A stretch of DNA of 64,000 nt from Vibrionaceae bacterium (GCA_018222805.1 JAAEZQ010000001.1:310001-374000), one strand, 5' to 3'; positions 9,503 through 18,560 are shown, counted from the stretch's first letter. The notes: generated from the sequence alone by a model not told the origin. Numbers and translations: made by a program.

Positions 9503-9511
9503 TTGTTTAAA

Positions 9512-9618
9512 GTGACCCTTCTTAAGCCGAGGGTCACCTAGCCAACTGACGTTGTTAGTGAACTCAACTTTGTTCATATATATAAGCCAATCGCACTGTT
9601 TGCGGTTGGCTCTTTTTT
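9512..9618 (+). ncRNA. qrr: Qrr quorum-regulatory small RNA
   Basis: About 107 nt Hfq-dependent small RNA of the Vibrio quorum-sensing circuit. Visible elements are a 5' hairpin (GTGACCC ... GGGTCAC), the highly conserved target-pairing core CTAGCCAACTGACGTTGTTA, and a terminal terminator hairpin formed by GCCAATCGCA and TGCGGTTGGC with a T run. Family knowledge: Qrr RNAs are made at low cell density under LuxO~P and sigma-54 and pair with luxR/hapR-type, aphA and other mRNAs. I cannot say which numbered Qrr this is. Confidence 0.95.
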
Positions 9619-9791
9619 TATCTGTCTTCTCTAAATCTAATTGCCTTATGATTTCACCGTTTCATACAGTTATGAAGCAGGCAAAGTTACTTTTTCGTTA
9701 TTGGTCATAAGTCTCATTAACTTCATTGCGTTTGGAAATTCATCACTGTGTTGGGCATAATTTCCTCATCCCCAAGTATGAAGTATTAGCC

Positions 9792-10430
9792 ATGACCTCA
9801 TTAAGCCAAGCTGAACCCCTATTCTTAGAATTCATGCAGCAAGAGATGCAAATCGATGCTGCTCACGATCTCAGCCACGTAAAACGTGTCGCCAAAACGG
9901 CTAAAAAGCTCGCTGAGCAAGAGGGTGCTCAATTGGAAGTCGTATTGCCAGCTGCCTACTTGCATGACTGCTTTACTTACCCAAAAGATCATCCTAACCG
10001 TAAGCAAAGCTCCGCGATTGCGGCTAAAAAGGCCATCGCATTTTTGGAAAGTATCGACTACCCACGTCATTTCCACGACGACATTGCTCACGCGATAGAA
10101 GCACACAGTTTCAGCGCTAACATTCGTCCCAACACACTCGAAGCCAAGATCGTGCAGGATGCTGATCGTCTAGATGCTCTAGGTGCGATCGGCGTGACGC
10201 GCTGTATTCAGGTTAGTACTCAGTTCGATGCCAAGCTGTACGATCACCAAGACATGTTTGCTGAAGAACGTGCCCTGGATGACCAACAATTTACGCTTGA
10301 TCATTTTCAGACCAAGTTATTTAAAATTGTCGATACGATGAATACCCACTCTGCCAGACAGGAAGCCAAAAGGCGCAAAGCATTTATGCAAAGCTATTTA
10401 GGCCAGTTACGCGAAGAGGTCGCAGAGTAA
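9792..10430 (+). CDS. yedJ: HD-domain phosphohydrolase, YedJ-like
   Basis: 212 residues from the ATG at 9792; the open frame extends upstream to 9726 but only from a TTG in unlikely sequence. HD-superfamily metal ligands are seen: AAHDLSHVKRV, YLHDCF, a later AHSFSA and QDADRLDALGAIG, all shared with E. coli YedJ. It is predicted to hydrolyse a phosphate or nucleotide substrate that is not established. The stop codon directly abuts the ATG of the HTH gene downstream, so the two are co-transcribed and probably translationally coupled. Confidence 0.88.
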   Translation: MTSLSQAEPLFLEFMQQEMQIDAAHDLSHVKRVAKTAKKLAEQEGAQLEVVLPAAYLHDCFTYPKDHPNRKQSSAIAAKKAIAFLESIDYPRHFHDDIAHAIEAHSFSANIRPNTLEAKIVQDADRLDALGAIGVTRCIQVSTQFDAKLYDHQDMFAEERALDDQQFTLDHFQTKLFKIVDTMNTHSARQEAKRRKAFMQSYLGQLREEVAE

Positions 10431-11177
10431 ATGTCAGAAAGTTATGCCCTGATCAAAGAGCTGAAACGTCAATTAAAGCTCTCTGGTTTGCACTATGTAG
10501 ACGTTGCACAGCATTTAGAGTTAAGCGAAGGAAGCGTAAAAAGACTGCTTGCTGAAGGGCATCACATTAGTCTCGAGCGTCTTGAGCGTATCTGCCAACT
10601 GATTGGGTTAGACATGGCCGAGCTGTTTAAGCTCGCGGCTTCACACAATAAAGGACTGGAATCACTCACTCTGGAGCAAGAAAAGCAACTCGTTGAAGAT
10701 AAAGCATTACTGCTGGTTGCTATATGTGTTGTGAATGGCTATCAATTTGAGCAAATCATTGAACAATATACATTCAGTGAGCCAGAGCTAGTACAGAAGC
10801 TTGCCCTACTCGATCGGCTTGAGATTATCGACTTACTTCCTGGCAACAAAATACGTTTACGTATTTCCCCGACGTTTAACTGGCAAATAGGTGGTCCGAT
10901 CCAGCGCTTCTTTCAACAACAAGTTCAAGAAGCCTTTTTCAAAAGTTACTTTTCCGCCGAGGGCGAGAAGCTGGCAATGGCAACTGGGTTAATGAGTATA
11001 CCGACCAACAAAAAACTTCAGCAGAAGCTACAAAAAGTGATCGATGAGTTTTATCTGGCTTGTCAGAGTGACAATTCATTAGAGATGAATGAAAAGCACG
11101 GTACCTCTCTAGTTATCGCTATGCGTCGCTGGACGTTTCCTCTATTTAAACCCTGGGAACGCACTCCGAATCAATAG
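10431..11177 (+). CDS. HTH (XRE/Cro-like) transcriptional regulator with unknown C-terminal domain
   Basis: 248 residues. An N-terminal Cro/C1-type helix-turn-helix covers residues about 5-65 (YVDVAQHLELSEGSVKRLL). The remaining about 180 residues are helical and not recognised; they could be a sensor or oligomerisation domain. It starts on the base after the stop of the HD phosphohydrolase gene. A regulatory link to that enzyme is plausible but unproven. Confidence 0.8.
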   Translation: MSESYALIKELKRQLKLSGLHYVDVAQHLELSEGSVKRLLAEGHHISLERLERICQLIGLDMAELFKLAASHNKGLESLTLEQEKQLVEDKALLLVAICVVNGYQFEQIIEQYTFSEPELVQKLALLDRLEIIDLLPGNKIRLRISPTFNWQIGGPIQRFFQQQVQEAFFKSYFSAEGEKLAMATGLMSIPTNKKLQQKLQKVIDEFYLACQSDNSLEMNEKHGTSLVIAMRRWTFPLFKPWERTPNQ

Positions 11178-11325
11178 TAATAAAATTGGTAACCTTAGTT
11201 AGTGGGGTTACGTAAATAGCAACTTAAGGTAACACAATACGTTACTACACCTAAATCACTGGCTTATCTGTAGGGAATACATAAAGTGCATCCATCTAAT
11301 TTAACAATGTGCATATGGAGCCAGC

Positions 11326-13188
11326 ATGTTTTTCTCTAAACGCTTTTTCCCATTTTTCGTCACACAATGCCTTGGGGCATTGAATGACAACGTTTATAAA
11401 AATGTTCTTTTATTAATGGTCACCTACAGTCTGATAGATTCATTACCTGTCTCAGTGAGTCTGTTTGTCAATCTCGCTGCTGGTCTGTTTATCTTACCCT
11501 TCTTTTTATTTTCGGCGCATGCTGGTGCTGTCGCGGATAATATGGATAAAGCCAAGTTGATACGCCGCCTAAAGCTTATCGAATTGCTGATCATGATCTG
11601 TGCTGCCACCGCCATCATGACCGAAAATGCACTCTTGATGTTAGTGTTGTTATTTTTAACCGGAACACAATCCGCCTACTTCGGTCCGGTGAAATACGCT
11701 TTACTGCCTCAAGCCTTAAAAGCCAATGAACTTGTCAAAGGCAATGCTTGGGTTGAAATGGGGACTTTTTTATCCATTCTGATTGGCACGTTAACGGCAG
11801 GACTTTTACTCGCGATTCCCAACGGTACATTTATCGCCTCGTGCCTTGTTTTATTCCTTTCGATAATGGGGTTCATTAGTAGTGTGAATATTCCCGCTTT
11901 GCCAAGTCACTCCAATCAAAAAGTAAAATTCGAGCCAATTTCTGGCCTCAAAAAGACCCTAAACGTCGCTCAAAAACAGCGTGGGGTATGGATGTCGATT
12001 CTGGCGATAAGTTGGTTTTGGTTTATGGGTGCGACCTATCTTACACAATTTCCAAACTTCGCTCGCGAGCACCTCTTTGCTGATAGTACCGTCGTTTCTT
12101 TGTTACTGGCGCTATTTTCGATTGGCATCGCCATGGGATCTTGGTTGTGCGAAAAGCTATCTTTTGATCATGTTGAGCTTGGCATTCTGCCATTCGGAAT
12201 TCTGGGGTTAACTTTGTTTGGCCTCGATTTATTATGGGCAGTACCGTCATACAGCCAACTTCCGACCCAATACTACGGTGTAGAAAGTTTCATTTCAGAG
12301 CCTAAACACTTTCGAGTAATGATTGATTTATTTTTTGTCGGAGTCAGTGGTGGAGTATTTATCGTGCCACTTTACTCATTCATTCAGTCTCGCTCTAACG
12401 AAGGCGAATGTGCACGTTCCATCGCCGCGAACAACATTATGAATGCCCTATTCATGGTCGTGTCTGCATTGGTATCGATATTTGTGCTCAGTGTGTTAGA
12501 GCTCTCTGTTGTTGAGCTGTTCGCTATCATGGCGGTTGGGAATTTCTTGGTTGCTATATATGTATATCGCCAAGTTCCTGAATTTACCCAGCGCTTTATC
12601 AGCTATTTACTTAGCCATTGTATGTACCGAGTTTCCGTGGAGGGGCGCAAGTATATCCCAGAAAAAGGAGCGGCATTGATCGTCGCCAATCATGTCAGTT
12701 ATGTTGATGCGCTTATTCTGATGGGAACCTCTAGTCGCCCTGTACGTTTTGTTATGGATAAATCCATCAGTGAGATACCTGTCCTTAAATATGTGTTTCG
12801 CCACGCAGGCGTTATTCCCATTTGCTCTCCTCGTAAGTGTGCAGAAACCTACAAGCAAGCCTTTGCACAAATCGAGCAAGCATTAAATAACCAAGAGGTG
12901 GTCTGTATCTTCCCTGAAGGTCGGCTGACTTCAAATGGTGAACTCGGTGAGTTTAGACCTGGTGTGGAAACAATCCTCCAGCATACTCCGGTGCCAGTGA
13001 TACCAATGGCGTTGAAAGGCCTGTGGGGTTCATTTTTCAGCCATAAAGGCGGACACGCACTGACCAAACGACCAAGACGTTTTTGGTCCAAAATTGAAGT
13101 CATAATTGGTCAAGTAATCAACCCTGATCGTTTAGATCGCCATAGGTTACAGCAAGAAATTCAGGAATTGCTGATAAATCAGAAGTAG
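11326..13188 (+). CDS. MFS transporter fused to a PlsC-type acyltransferase
   Basis: 620 residues. The first about 400 residues are a 12-helix major facilitator domain like the lysophospholipid flippase LplT. Residues about 420-620 are a 1-acylglycerol-phosphate acyltransferase (PlsC) domain with the catalytic HX4D block NHVSYVDA near residue 457 and the FPEGR substrate block near residue 529. In E. coli, LplT works with Aas, which has an acyltransferase plus an acyl-ACP synthetase. Here transporter and acyltransferase are fused and the synthetase domain is absent. Likely role: uptake and reacylation of lysophospholipids at the inner membrane. Confidence 0.9.
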   Translation: MFFSKRFFPFFVTQCLGALNDNVYKNVLLLMVTYSLIDSLPVSVSLFVNLAAGLFILPFFLFSAHAGAVADNMDKAKLIRRLKLIELLIMICAATAIMTENALLMLVLLFLTGTQSAYFGPVKYALLPQALKANELVKGNAWVEMGTFLSILIGTLTAGLLLAIPNGTFIASCLVLFLSIMGFISSVNIPALPSHSNQKVKFEPISGLKKTLNVAQKQRGVWMSILAISWFWFMGATYLTQFPNFAREHLFADSTVVSLLLALFSIGIAMGSWLCEKLSFDHVELGILPFGILGLTLFGLDLLWAVPSYSQLPTQYYGVESFISEPKHFRVMIDLFFVGVSGGVFIVPLYSFIQSRSNEGECARSIAANNIMNALFMVVSALVSIFVLSVLELSVVELFAIMAVGNFLVAIYVYRQVPEFTQRFISYLLSHCMYRVSVEGRKYIPEKGAALIVANHVSYVDALILMGTSSRPVRFVMDKSISEIPVLKYVFRHAGVIPICSPRKCAETYKQAFAQIEQALNNQEVVCIFPEGRLTSNGELGEFRPGVETILQHTPVPVIPMALKGLWGSFFSHKGGHALTKRPRRFWSKIEVIIGQVINPDRLDRHRLQQEIQELLINQK

Positions 13189-13283
13189 TGACACCTAATT
13201 TAGAGTAGGATACCTAAAGCATAGTGTTCTTGCAGAGTCCTAACTCTAGGCAGTCAATATGCAGAGTCGTCATTGGAGATATT

Positions 13284-13901
13284 ATGAAAATCATCATATT
13301 ACATGGTCTTTATATGCATGGGCTGGTGATGCAGCCTCTTAGCCAAAAACTGCGTAAATTGGGTTACGAGACTCAAGTGCTGAGTTACAACACCGTATCG
13401 ATTAATGAAGATGCACTGTTTAATTCTATAGACCATGCACTCAATCCACTGACGACCAATGTACTGGTTGGGCATAGCTTAGGTGGCTTGATGATTAAGC
13501 GTTATTTGGCAAATAGAAAACCAACCACCAGCTTGATTTCTCACGTTATCGCCATTGGATCACCTCTAAAAGGAGCGTCGATCGTTTCCCGAATCCAAGA
13601 CCTTGGCTTGGGCGCACTTTTGGGCAACTCGCCTCATCACGGTTTAAACAAACACGACGACGTCTGGGACTTTCCTCAGAAACTTGGAAGTATCGCAGGT
13701 ACACTCCCTGTCGGGGCTCGTTCTTTGCTTATTCGCGATGATAATACAATGTCTGACGGCACCGTGACCGTAGACGAAACCCGCTTAGAAGGGATGCAAG
13801 ATCATATTGAGGCCAAACAGACGCATACCAGCCTAATCTACAATACCTTCGTTCCTGAGCAGATTGATCACTTTATTCGCACCGACTTTTTTCGTCGGTA
13901 G
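13284..13901 (+). CDS. Alpha/beta hydrolase (lipase/esterase-like)
   Basis: 205 residues from the ATG at 13284, preceded by TGGAG; the frame is open from 13224 but the upstream part is not protein-like. The N-terminal strand IIILHGLYMHG and the nucleophile elbow GHSLGGL (serine near residue 63) mark the alpha/beta hydrolase fold. A late His (DHFIR) could complete the triad. No signal peptide, so probably cytoplasmic. It sits about 100 bases after the MFS-PlsC gene, suggesting lipid metabolism. Confidence 0.85.
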   Translation: MKIIILHGLYMHGLVMQPLSQKLRKLGYETQVLSYNTVSINEDALFNSIDHALNPLTTNVLVGHSLGGLMIKRYLANRKPTTSLISHVIAIGSPLKGASIVSRIQDLGLGALLGNSPHHGLNKHDDVWDFPQKLGSIAGTLPVGARSLLIRDDNTMSDGTVTVDETRLEGMQDHIEAKQTHTSLIYNTFVPEQIDHFIRTDFFRR

Positions 13902-14010
13902 CACATTTTTATGCAATAAAAACGTAATCTGCTTCCCAAGGTATTGGTAAATCAGTACTATCTCGTTGTCAGTCTTAGTTAAAACAATAGACTTGGCATA
14001 ATTTTAATTG

Positions 14011-14142
14011 TTCTCAGGGCGGGGCGAAATTCCCCACCGGCGGTATACTCTTTTGAGTGAGCCCGCGAGCGCTCGATTCGTCGAGGTCAGCAGATCTGGT
14101 GAGATGCCAGAGCCGACGGTTATAGTCCGGATGAAAGAGAAT
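14011..14142 (+). promoter_or_regulatory. FMN riboswitch (RFN element)
   Basis: The conserved RFN pieces are in order: CAGGGCGGGGCGAAATTCCC, CACCGGCGGTAT, GAGCCCGCGAGCGC, GGTCAGCAGATCTGGTGAGA, TGCCAGAGCCGACGGTTATA and GTCCGGATGAAAGAGAA. It controls the riboflavin gene 118 bases downstream by binding FMN. A weak hairpin with a T run at about 14176-14199 may be part of the expression platform, or control may be at the ribB ribosome site (TAGGAG). Confidence 0.97.
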
Positions 14143-14260
14143 AAGAATACACCAGTATGCTCACTCAATACGTTGAGAAGAACTGGTGCACTTCTTTTTG
14201 ATCGCATTTTACAGCGAGCTCTCATACCGCCCTGATTCTGGTCATATTTAGGAGTTAACC

Positions 14261-14917
14261 ATGAATCAGTCATCGCTACTTGCCGAATTCGGCGACCCAA
14301 TTACTCGTGTTGAAAACGCACTTACCGCACTGCAGGAAGGCCGAGGTGTACTTTTACTTGATGATGAAGACCGTGAAAATGAAGGCGACATCATCTACTC
14401 AGTAGAACACCTGACTAACGAACAAATGGCACTTATGATCCGTGAGTGCAGTGGTATCGTGTGCCTGTGCCTGACCGACGCTCAAGCAGACAAGCTAGAG
14501 CTGCCACCAATGGTTGTGGACAACAACAGCGCAAACCAAACCGCATTTACCGTTTCTATTGAAGCGAAAGTAGGCGTAACGACAGGTGTCTCTGCGGCAG
14601 ACCGTGTTACCACAATCAAAACGGCGGCAAATCCACACGCGAAGCCTGAAGATCTTGCACGTCCTGGCCACGTCTTTCCTTTGCGCGCTCGCCCAGGTGG
14701 CGTAATGACTCGCCGCGGGCATACCGAAGGCACGATTGATCTAATGCAAATGGCAGGGCTACAGCCTGCAGGCGTATTGTGCGAAGTGACCAATCCGGAT
14801 GGCACGATGGCGAAAACACCAGAGCTAGTTGCATTTGGACGTCTTCACAACATGCCGGTTCTCACAATTGAAGATATGGTCGCATACCGTCTTCAGTTCG
14901 ACTTGAAGTTGGCATAA
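14261..14917 (+). CDS. ribB: 3,4-dihydroxy-2-butanone 4-phosphate synthase
   Basis: 218 residues, matching stand-alone RibB (no GTP cyclohydrolase II domain attached). It converts ribulose-5-phosphate to L-3,4-dihydroxy-2-butanone-4-phosphate plus formate, the four-carbon branch of riboflavin synthesis. Active-site motifs [11 protein letters not shown] (residues about 36-46), [10 protein letters not shown] and RRGHTEG are intact. It is controlled by the FMN riboswitch just upstream and followed by a strong terminator, so it is a single-gene unit. Confidence 0.97.
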   Translation: MNQSSLLAEFGDPITRVENALTALQEGRGVLLLDDEDRENEGDIIYSVEHLTNEQMALMIRECSGIVCLCLTDAQADKLELPPMVVDNNSANQTAFTVSIEAKVGVTTGVSAADRVTTIKTAANPHAKPEDLARPGHVFPLRARPGGVMTRRGHTEGTIDLMQMAGLQPAGVLCEVTNPDGTMAKTPELVAFGRLHNMPVLTIEDMVAYRLQFDLKLA

Positions 14918-14942
14918 CACGCTTCCTCATGTTTGTTTTCGA

Positions 14943-14967
14943 GCCGCGCAGTTGCGCGGCTTTTTTG
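14943..14967 (+). terminator. Terminator after ribB
   Basis: GCCGCGCA and TGCGCGGC form an eight-base-pair stem with a two-base loop, followed by TTTTTT. Confidence 0.92.
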
Positions 14968-15033
14968 ATCCGTTTCTCCGACAAGTAACTACGCTTACTA
15001 ATATGATCGAAAAATAATTGTAGGACAGCAATC

Positions 15034-15480
15034 ATGACGACCACACGTTCTACCATGTTGCGGCTGGGCTATTTAGGACTTATTCCATTCTTATTTAGTT
15101 TGCTACTCATTATTACTGATGCCACTTTATTTAATTTAAGTGGCCATGAATTCTTTATTGCCTACAGTGCGGTGATCTTAAGCTTCTTGTCTGGTGTGTT
15201 ATGGGGTAACGGCATCGACCATTACTACCACCGCTTAAGTCGCAATATTTTGGTTCTTAGTAACCTGTTTGTTTTACTCGCCTGGGGCGCGCTGCTACAA
15301 GGACACACTCATTACATTATGGCCACCCTACTTTTAGCCGCAGGTTACATTGCCGTTTGGTACTCTGAAAAGCTGATTCGGAAGGTAGAGAAGGAGATTG
15401 ACCCAAAAGGTTATCAAGGAATGCGTGGAACACTCACCTGCGGAGTGCTTCTGATGCATGGCATCGTGCTGTTTGCTTGA
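15034..15480 (+). CDS. DUF3429-like small membrane protein
   Basis: 148 residues with four or five hydrophobic segments and short loops; the layout, with FLSGVLWG in the second helix and IRKVEKEIDP before the last, resembles DUF3429 inner-membrane proteins of unknown function. A ribosome site (TAGGAC) precedes the ATG and a terminator follows at once, so it is monocistronic. Function unknown. Confidence 0.8.
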   Translation: MTTTRSTMLRLGYLGLIPFLFSLLLIITDATLFNLSGHEFFIAYSAVILSFLSGVLWGNGIDHYYHRLSRNILVLSNLFVLLAWGALLQGHTHYIMATLLLAAGYIAVWYSEKLIRKVEKEIDPKGYQGMRGTLTCGVLLMHGIVLFA

Positions 15481-15820
15481 CGGTAAGAAAAAGAAATGGC
15501 GACTCAATTGTCGCCATTTTTTGTGAGTTTTTTATGTTTAAAGAGTCAATAAGTAGTTAACTAGCTCGTTAGCAGGATTGCTACCAAGCTAGTCAATCTC
15601 ATTATCAATCTACAGTTAAAGATGAGCATACAAACATCTTCACAATTAGGATGATTTTCATCATACAGAAACGTCCTATTCATAAAAGCGTGGAGGTACA
15701 TTCGCGGCTCATCCACATGATTATTTTCCTTTTTTACCGTCGTATGGCTGATAAAACTTGAATTCAGTATTAATCCTTAGTAATAGTTAGAATAGTTTTT
15801 GTACAAACAAGGAAAGATTA
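15481..15820. other. Intergenic region with one terminator
   Basis: Apart from the terminator at 15494-15523 I see no coding frame or structured RNA here. The last about 40 bases carry an AAGGAAAG ribosome site for the CBM48 gene. Confidence 0.5.
15494..15523 (+). terminator. Terminator after the DUF3429-like gene
   Basis: AAATGGCGA and TCGCCATTT form a nine-base-pair stem with a T run. Confidence 0.9.
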
Positions 15821-16126
15821 ATGCTTAAAAAAAGATTTTTTAAAACCAAAGATGAAGTCGAAGTCACCTTTGAGCTTGATAAAGAACAGCGTGAGTCGGT
15901 AAAAATTGCGGGAGACTTTAACAACTGGCAGCCGGAACCAATGAAATTGGTTAAAAGCAGCGGCCAGTTTAAGTTTAAAACTCGCTTACCAAAGCAACAA
16001 AACATTCAATTCCGATACCTGCTGAATGAAGCTGAATGGGAAAACGACCCTCAAGCTGATGCCTATGTTCCGAATGGTTTTGGCAGTGATAACAGCGTCG
16101 TTTGCACCAGTGAGCAGCTCGCTTAA
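15821..16126 (+). CDS. Small CBM48/isoamylase N-terminal-like protein
   Basis: 101 residues made almost entirely of one early-set beta-sandwich domain of the CBM48/AMPK glycogen-binding type: VKIAGDFNNWQPEPMKLVK, then FKFKTRLP, FRYLLNEAEWENDP and ADAYVPNGFGSDNSVV. Such stand-alone domains probably bind glycogen or alpha-glucans. No enzyme domain is attached and no glycogen gene is adjacent. Confidence 0.85.
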   Translation: MLKKRFFKTKDEVEVTFELDKEQRESVKIAGDFNNWQPEPMKLVKSSGQFKFKTRLPKQQNIQFRYLLNEAEWENDPQADAYVPNGFGSDNSVVCTSEQLA

Positions 16127-16182
16127 CGTTAACGCCAATCTATTCTTTTAATTTTCTAGATGGGTATCAATCATCATTTTTC

Positions 16183-16207
16183 AGGCGCACTTGTTGCGCC
16201 TTTTTTA
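16183..16207 (+). terminator. Terminator after the CBM48 gene
   Basis: GGCGCA and TGCGCC stem, five- to six-base loop, followed by TTTTTTATTT. Confidence 0.88.
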
Positions 16208-16379
16208 TTTAAAACTCAATAGTCACTGGTTCTCGCCGCACAAGATAATACTCGCCCATCTCAATCCTGTTCCTTGATATTCACAAATGTTTCACGCGCA
16301 ACCCATTAACCTCGTCACTAGCTTGGTGCCCCTCGAAACCAACCATGCATTTATCAATAACCAGTATTGGAACTCTATT

Positions 16380-16736
16380 TTGAAACCAGGAAAAACAGGC
16401 ATTCGCCGAGTCATGGACGCGACCGGTTATTCATTTCAAGGATTGAAAGCGGCTTGGCTCAATGAAGCAGCGTTTAGACAAGAATTACTCCTTTCAGCAA
16501 TTCTCTCTATCAGCGCATTCTTCTTACCCGTCACAACATTAGAAAGAGTGCTGATGATCGGCAGCTTATTTTTGGTCCTAATCGTCGAATTAATTAATTC
16601 CTCCATAGAAGCGGCGGTCGATCGTGTCGGTGATGACTGGCATGAATTGAGTGGTCGCGCCAAAGATATAGGCTCTGCCGCTGTGTTTGTTTCGCTACTA
16701 CTCGCCCTTTTTATCTGGGCGTCATTTTTGCTTTAG
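16380..16736 (+). CDS. dgkA: Diacylglycerol kinase
   Basis: 118 residues from a TTG at 16380, matching DgkA length; the longer open frame from 16287 adds 31 residues without family resemblance. DgkA phosphorylates diacylglycerol to phosphatidic acid in the inner membrane. The family block is clear: GYSFQGLKAAWLNEAAFRQE, three membrane helices, and ELINSSIEAAVDRVGDDWHE followed by LSGRAKDIGSAAV with the catalytic Glu and Asn. The gene is 21 bases upstream of eptA. EptA makes diacylglycerol from phosphatidylethanolamine, so DgkA would recycle that by-product. Confidence 0.93.
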   Translation: MKPGKTGIRRVMDATGYSFQGLKAAWLNEAAFRQELLLSAILSISAFFLPVTTLERVLMIGSLFLVLIVELINSSIEAAVDRVGDDWHELSGRAKDIGSAAVFVSLLLALFIWASFLL

Positions 16737-16757
16737 TTTTTCGTAAGGCAGTTATTT

Positions 16758-18416
16758 GTGAAGACCGTTGATTTACATAGAAAAGGGCTCTCTTACGTTG
16801 CCTTTTCTTTTTTGTTAGCATTTTATTTTGCGCTTGTCGTCAATATTCCCATTTATAAAGAACTCTTTGGGATTTTCTCTCGCCTCGATAACGTTAAAGT
16901 TGGGTTTGTCATTACCATCCCAATTTTCTTTATCGCTGCACTCAATTTCCTGTTTAACTTGTTCAGTTGGCCATGGATAGGAAAGCCGTTTTTTATCCTA
17001 CTGCTCATTCTATCGAGCATGGTGAGCTATACCAGCTACAACTATGGCACATTGTTCGACTCCGGCATGATCGCCAATATTATTGAAACAGATACCAGCG
17101 AAGCCAGCTCTTACTTCAGTGCTTATTCCGCTCTGTGGGTGCTATTAATGGGTATCGTCCCAGCACTGATTGTGGCCAACGCCAAGTTGCGTCCACTAAG
17201 TGGCCAATGTTTGCGTGTTTCAATCACCAAGTTAGTTTCAATGATCGCCTCTCTTGCTGTTATTGCAGCTATCGCGGCGTTGTACTATCAAGACTATGCA
17301 TCAGTAGGGAGAAACAACAGCTATCTGAAAAAGATGATTATCCCAACTCAGTTCGTCTACAGTGCAGCCAGATACGTGAAGAAAAATCACCTCACAGTAC
17401 CAGAGCCTTATCGCGAGATTGGTACAGAGGCCAAACAATCAGAAACAGCCTTAAAACAAGCACAGAAAAAGCCAACGCTATTAGTCTTTGTTGTCGGTGA
17501 AACCGCTCGCTCGCAGAACTACCAACTTAATGGATATAAGCGCAAAACTAACCCATACACCAGTAAGCTAGGTGTAATTTCGTTTCAGGACTTTGCTTCA
17601 TGCGGCACAGCAACTGCGGTATCGCTTCCATGTATGTTTTCTCAACTGACTCATCATAACTTCGATCGCAGCAAAGCAGACAATCAAGATAACGTGTTAG
17701 ATATTATGCAACGTGCAGGCATAGACCTAATGTGGAAAGAGAATGACGGTGGAGATAAACACGTCGCACACAAGATCAAAAAGGTCGCGGTAGACAGAAC
17801 GAAAACGGACCAATGGTGTAATGGTACTACTTGCTACGATATGGCTCTTCTTGACAACTTTGATCAAGAGATCGAGGACATGAAAGGGAATCGAGTCTTC
17901 ACTATGCACCTTATTGGGAGCCATGGCCCGACATACTTTCAACGTTATCCGAAAGACAAAGCGTTCTTCCAACCGGATTGTCCGCGTGCCGATATAGAAA
18001 ACTGCAGTGTCGAACAAATAGTCAATAGCTATGACAACACCATCCGATATACAGACTATGTACTAAAAAAAACCATCGATAGACTCACAACATTGGAAGA
18101 TAAATACAACACAGCTTTGGTTTACCTCTCTGACCATGGTGAATCTCTGGGCGAAAACGGAATGTTCCTGCATGGCATGCCTTATAGTCTCGCACCAGAC
18201 ACCCAAAAACGAGTGCCTTTCATGATGTGGATGTCACCAAGCTTTAAGCAGGTAAAACAGATTGATACAGATTGTTTGACCCAAGAAGCACAAATTAAGG
18301 GCAAGTACTCTCAAGATAATGTCTTCCACTCATTGTTAGGTATCATGGATGTTCAAACCAACGCTTACGACGGTAATCTAGACATATTCAAAACATGTCG
18401 CACCCCGAATGCCTAA
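16758..18416 (+). CDS. eptA: Lipid A phosphoethanolamine transferase
   Basis: 552 residues from a GTG. Five membrane helices lie in residues about 10-185, followed by a periplasmic alkaline-phosphatase-like catalytic domain. The nucleophile threonine is in VVGETARSQNY (about residue 250), and metal-binding residues are in LIGSHGPTY and YLSDHGESLGENG. It transfers phosphoethanolamine from phosphatidylethanolamine to lipid A, lowering negative charge and raising resistance to cationic peptides such as polymyxin (family knowledge). Co-transcribed with dgkA. Confidence 0.93.
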   Translation: MKTVDLHRKGLSYVAFSFLLAFYFALVVNIPIYKELFGIFSRLDNVKVGFVITIPIFFIAALNFLFNLFSWPWIGKPFFILLLILSSMVSYTSYNYGTLFDSGMIANIIETDTSEASSYFSAYSALWVLLMGIVPALIVANAKLRPLSGQCLRVSITKLVSMIASLAVIAAIAALYYQDYASVGRNNSYLKKMIIPTQFVYSAARYVKKNHLTVPEPYREIGTEAKQSETALKQAQKKPTLLVFVVGETARSQNYQLNGYKRKTNPYTSKLGVISFQDFASCGTATAVSLPCMFSQLTHHNFDRSKADNQDNVLDIMQRAGIDLMWKENDGGDKHVAHKIKKVAVDRTKTDQWCNGTTCYDMALLDNFDQEIEDMKGNRVFTMHLIGSHGPTYFQRYPKDKAFFQPDCPRADIENCSVEQIVNSYDNTIRYTDYVLKKTIDRLTTLEDKYNTALVYLSDHGESLGENGMFLHGMPYSLAPDTQKRVPFMMWMSPSFKQVKQIDTDCLTQEAQIKGKYSQDNVFHSLLGIMDVQTNAYDGNLDIFKTCRTPNA

Positions 18417-18450
18417 GTAATTAATGCTTAGTAATTAAACTAAAACGTTA

Positions 18451-18483
18451 AGCCTGACCACAAATTGTGAGTCAGGCTTTTTT
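18451..18483 (+). terminator. Terminator after dgkA-eptA
   Basis: AGCCTGAC and GTCAGGCT form an eight-base-pair stem followed by TTTTTTA, just after the eptA stop. Confidence 0.9.
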
Positions 18484-18560
18484 ATGACATAGCACTCCAG
18501 AAAATTAACTCTCACCCTTGCTATACTCGGCTGCTAGTCACATAAAAGAGAAGAACCCAG

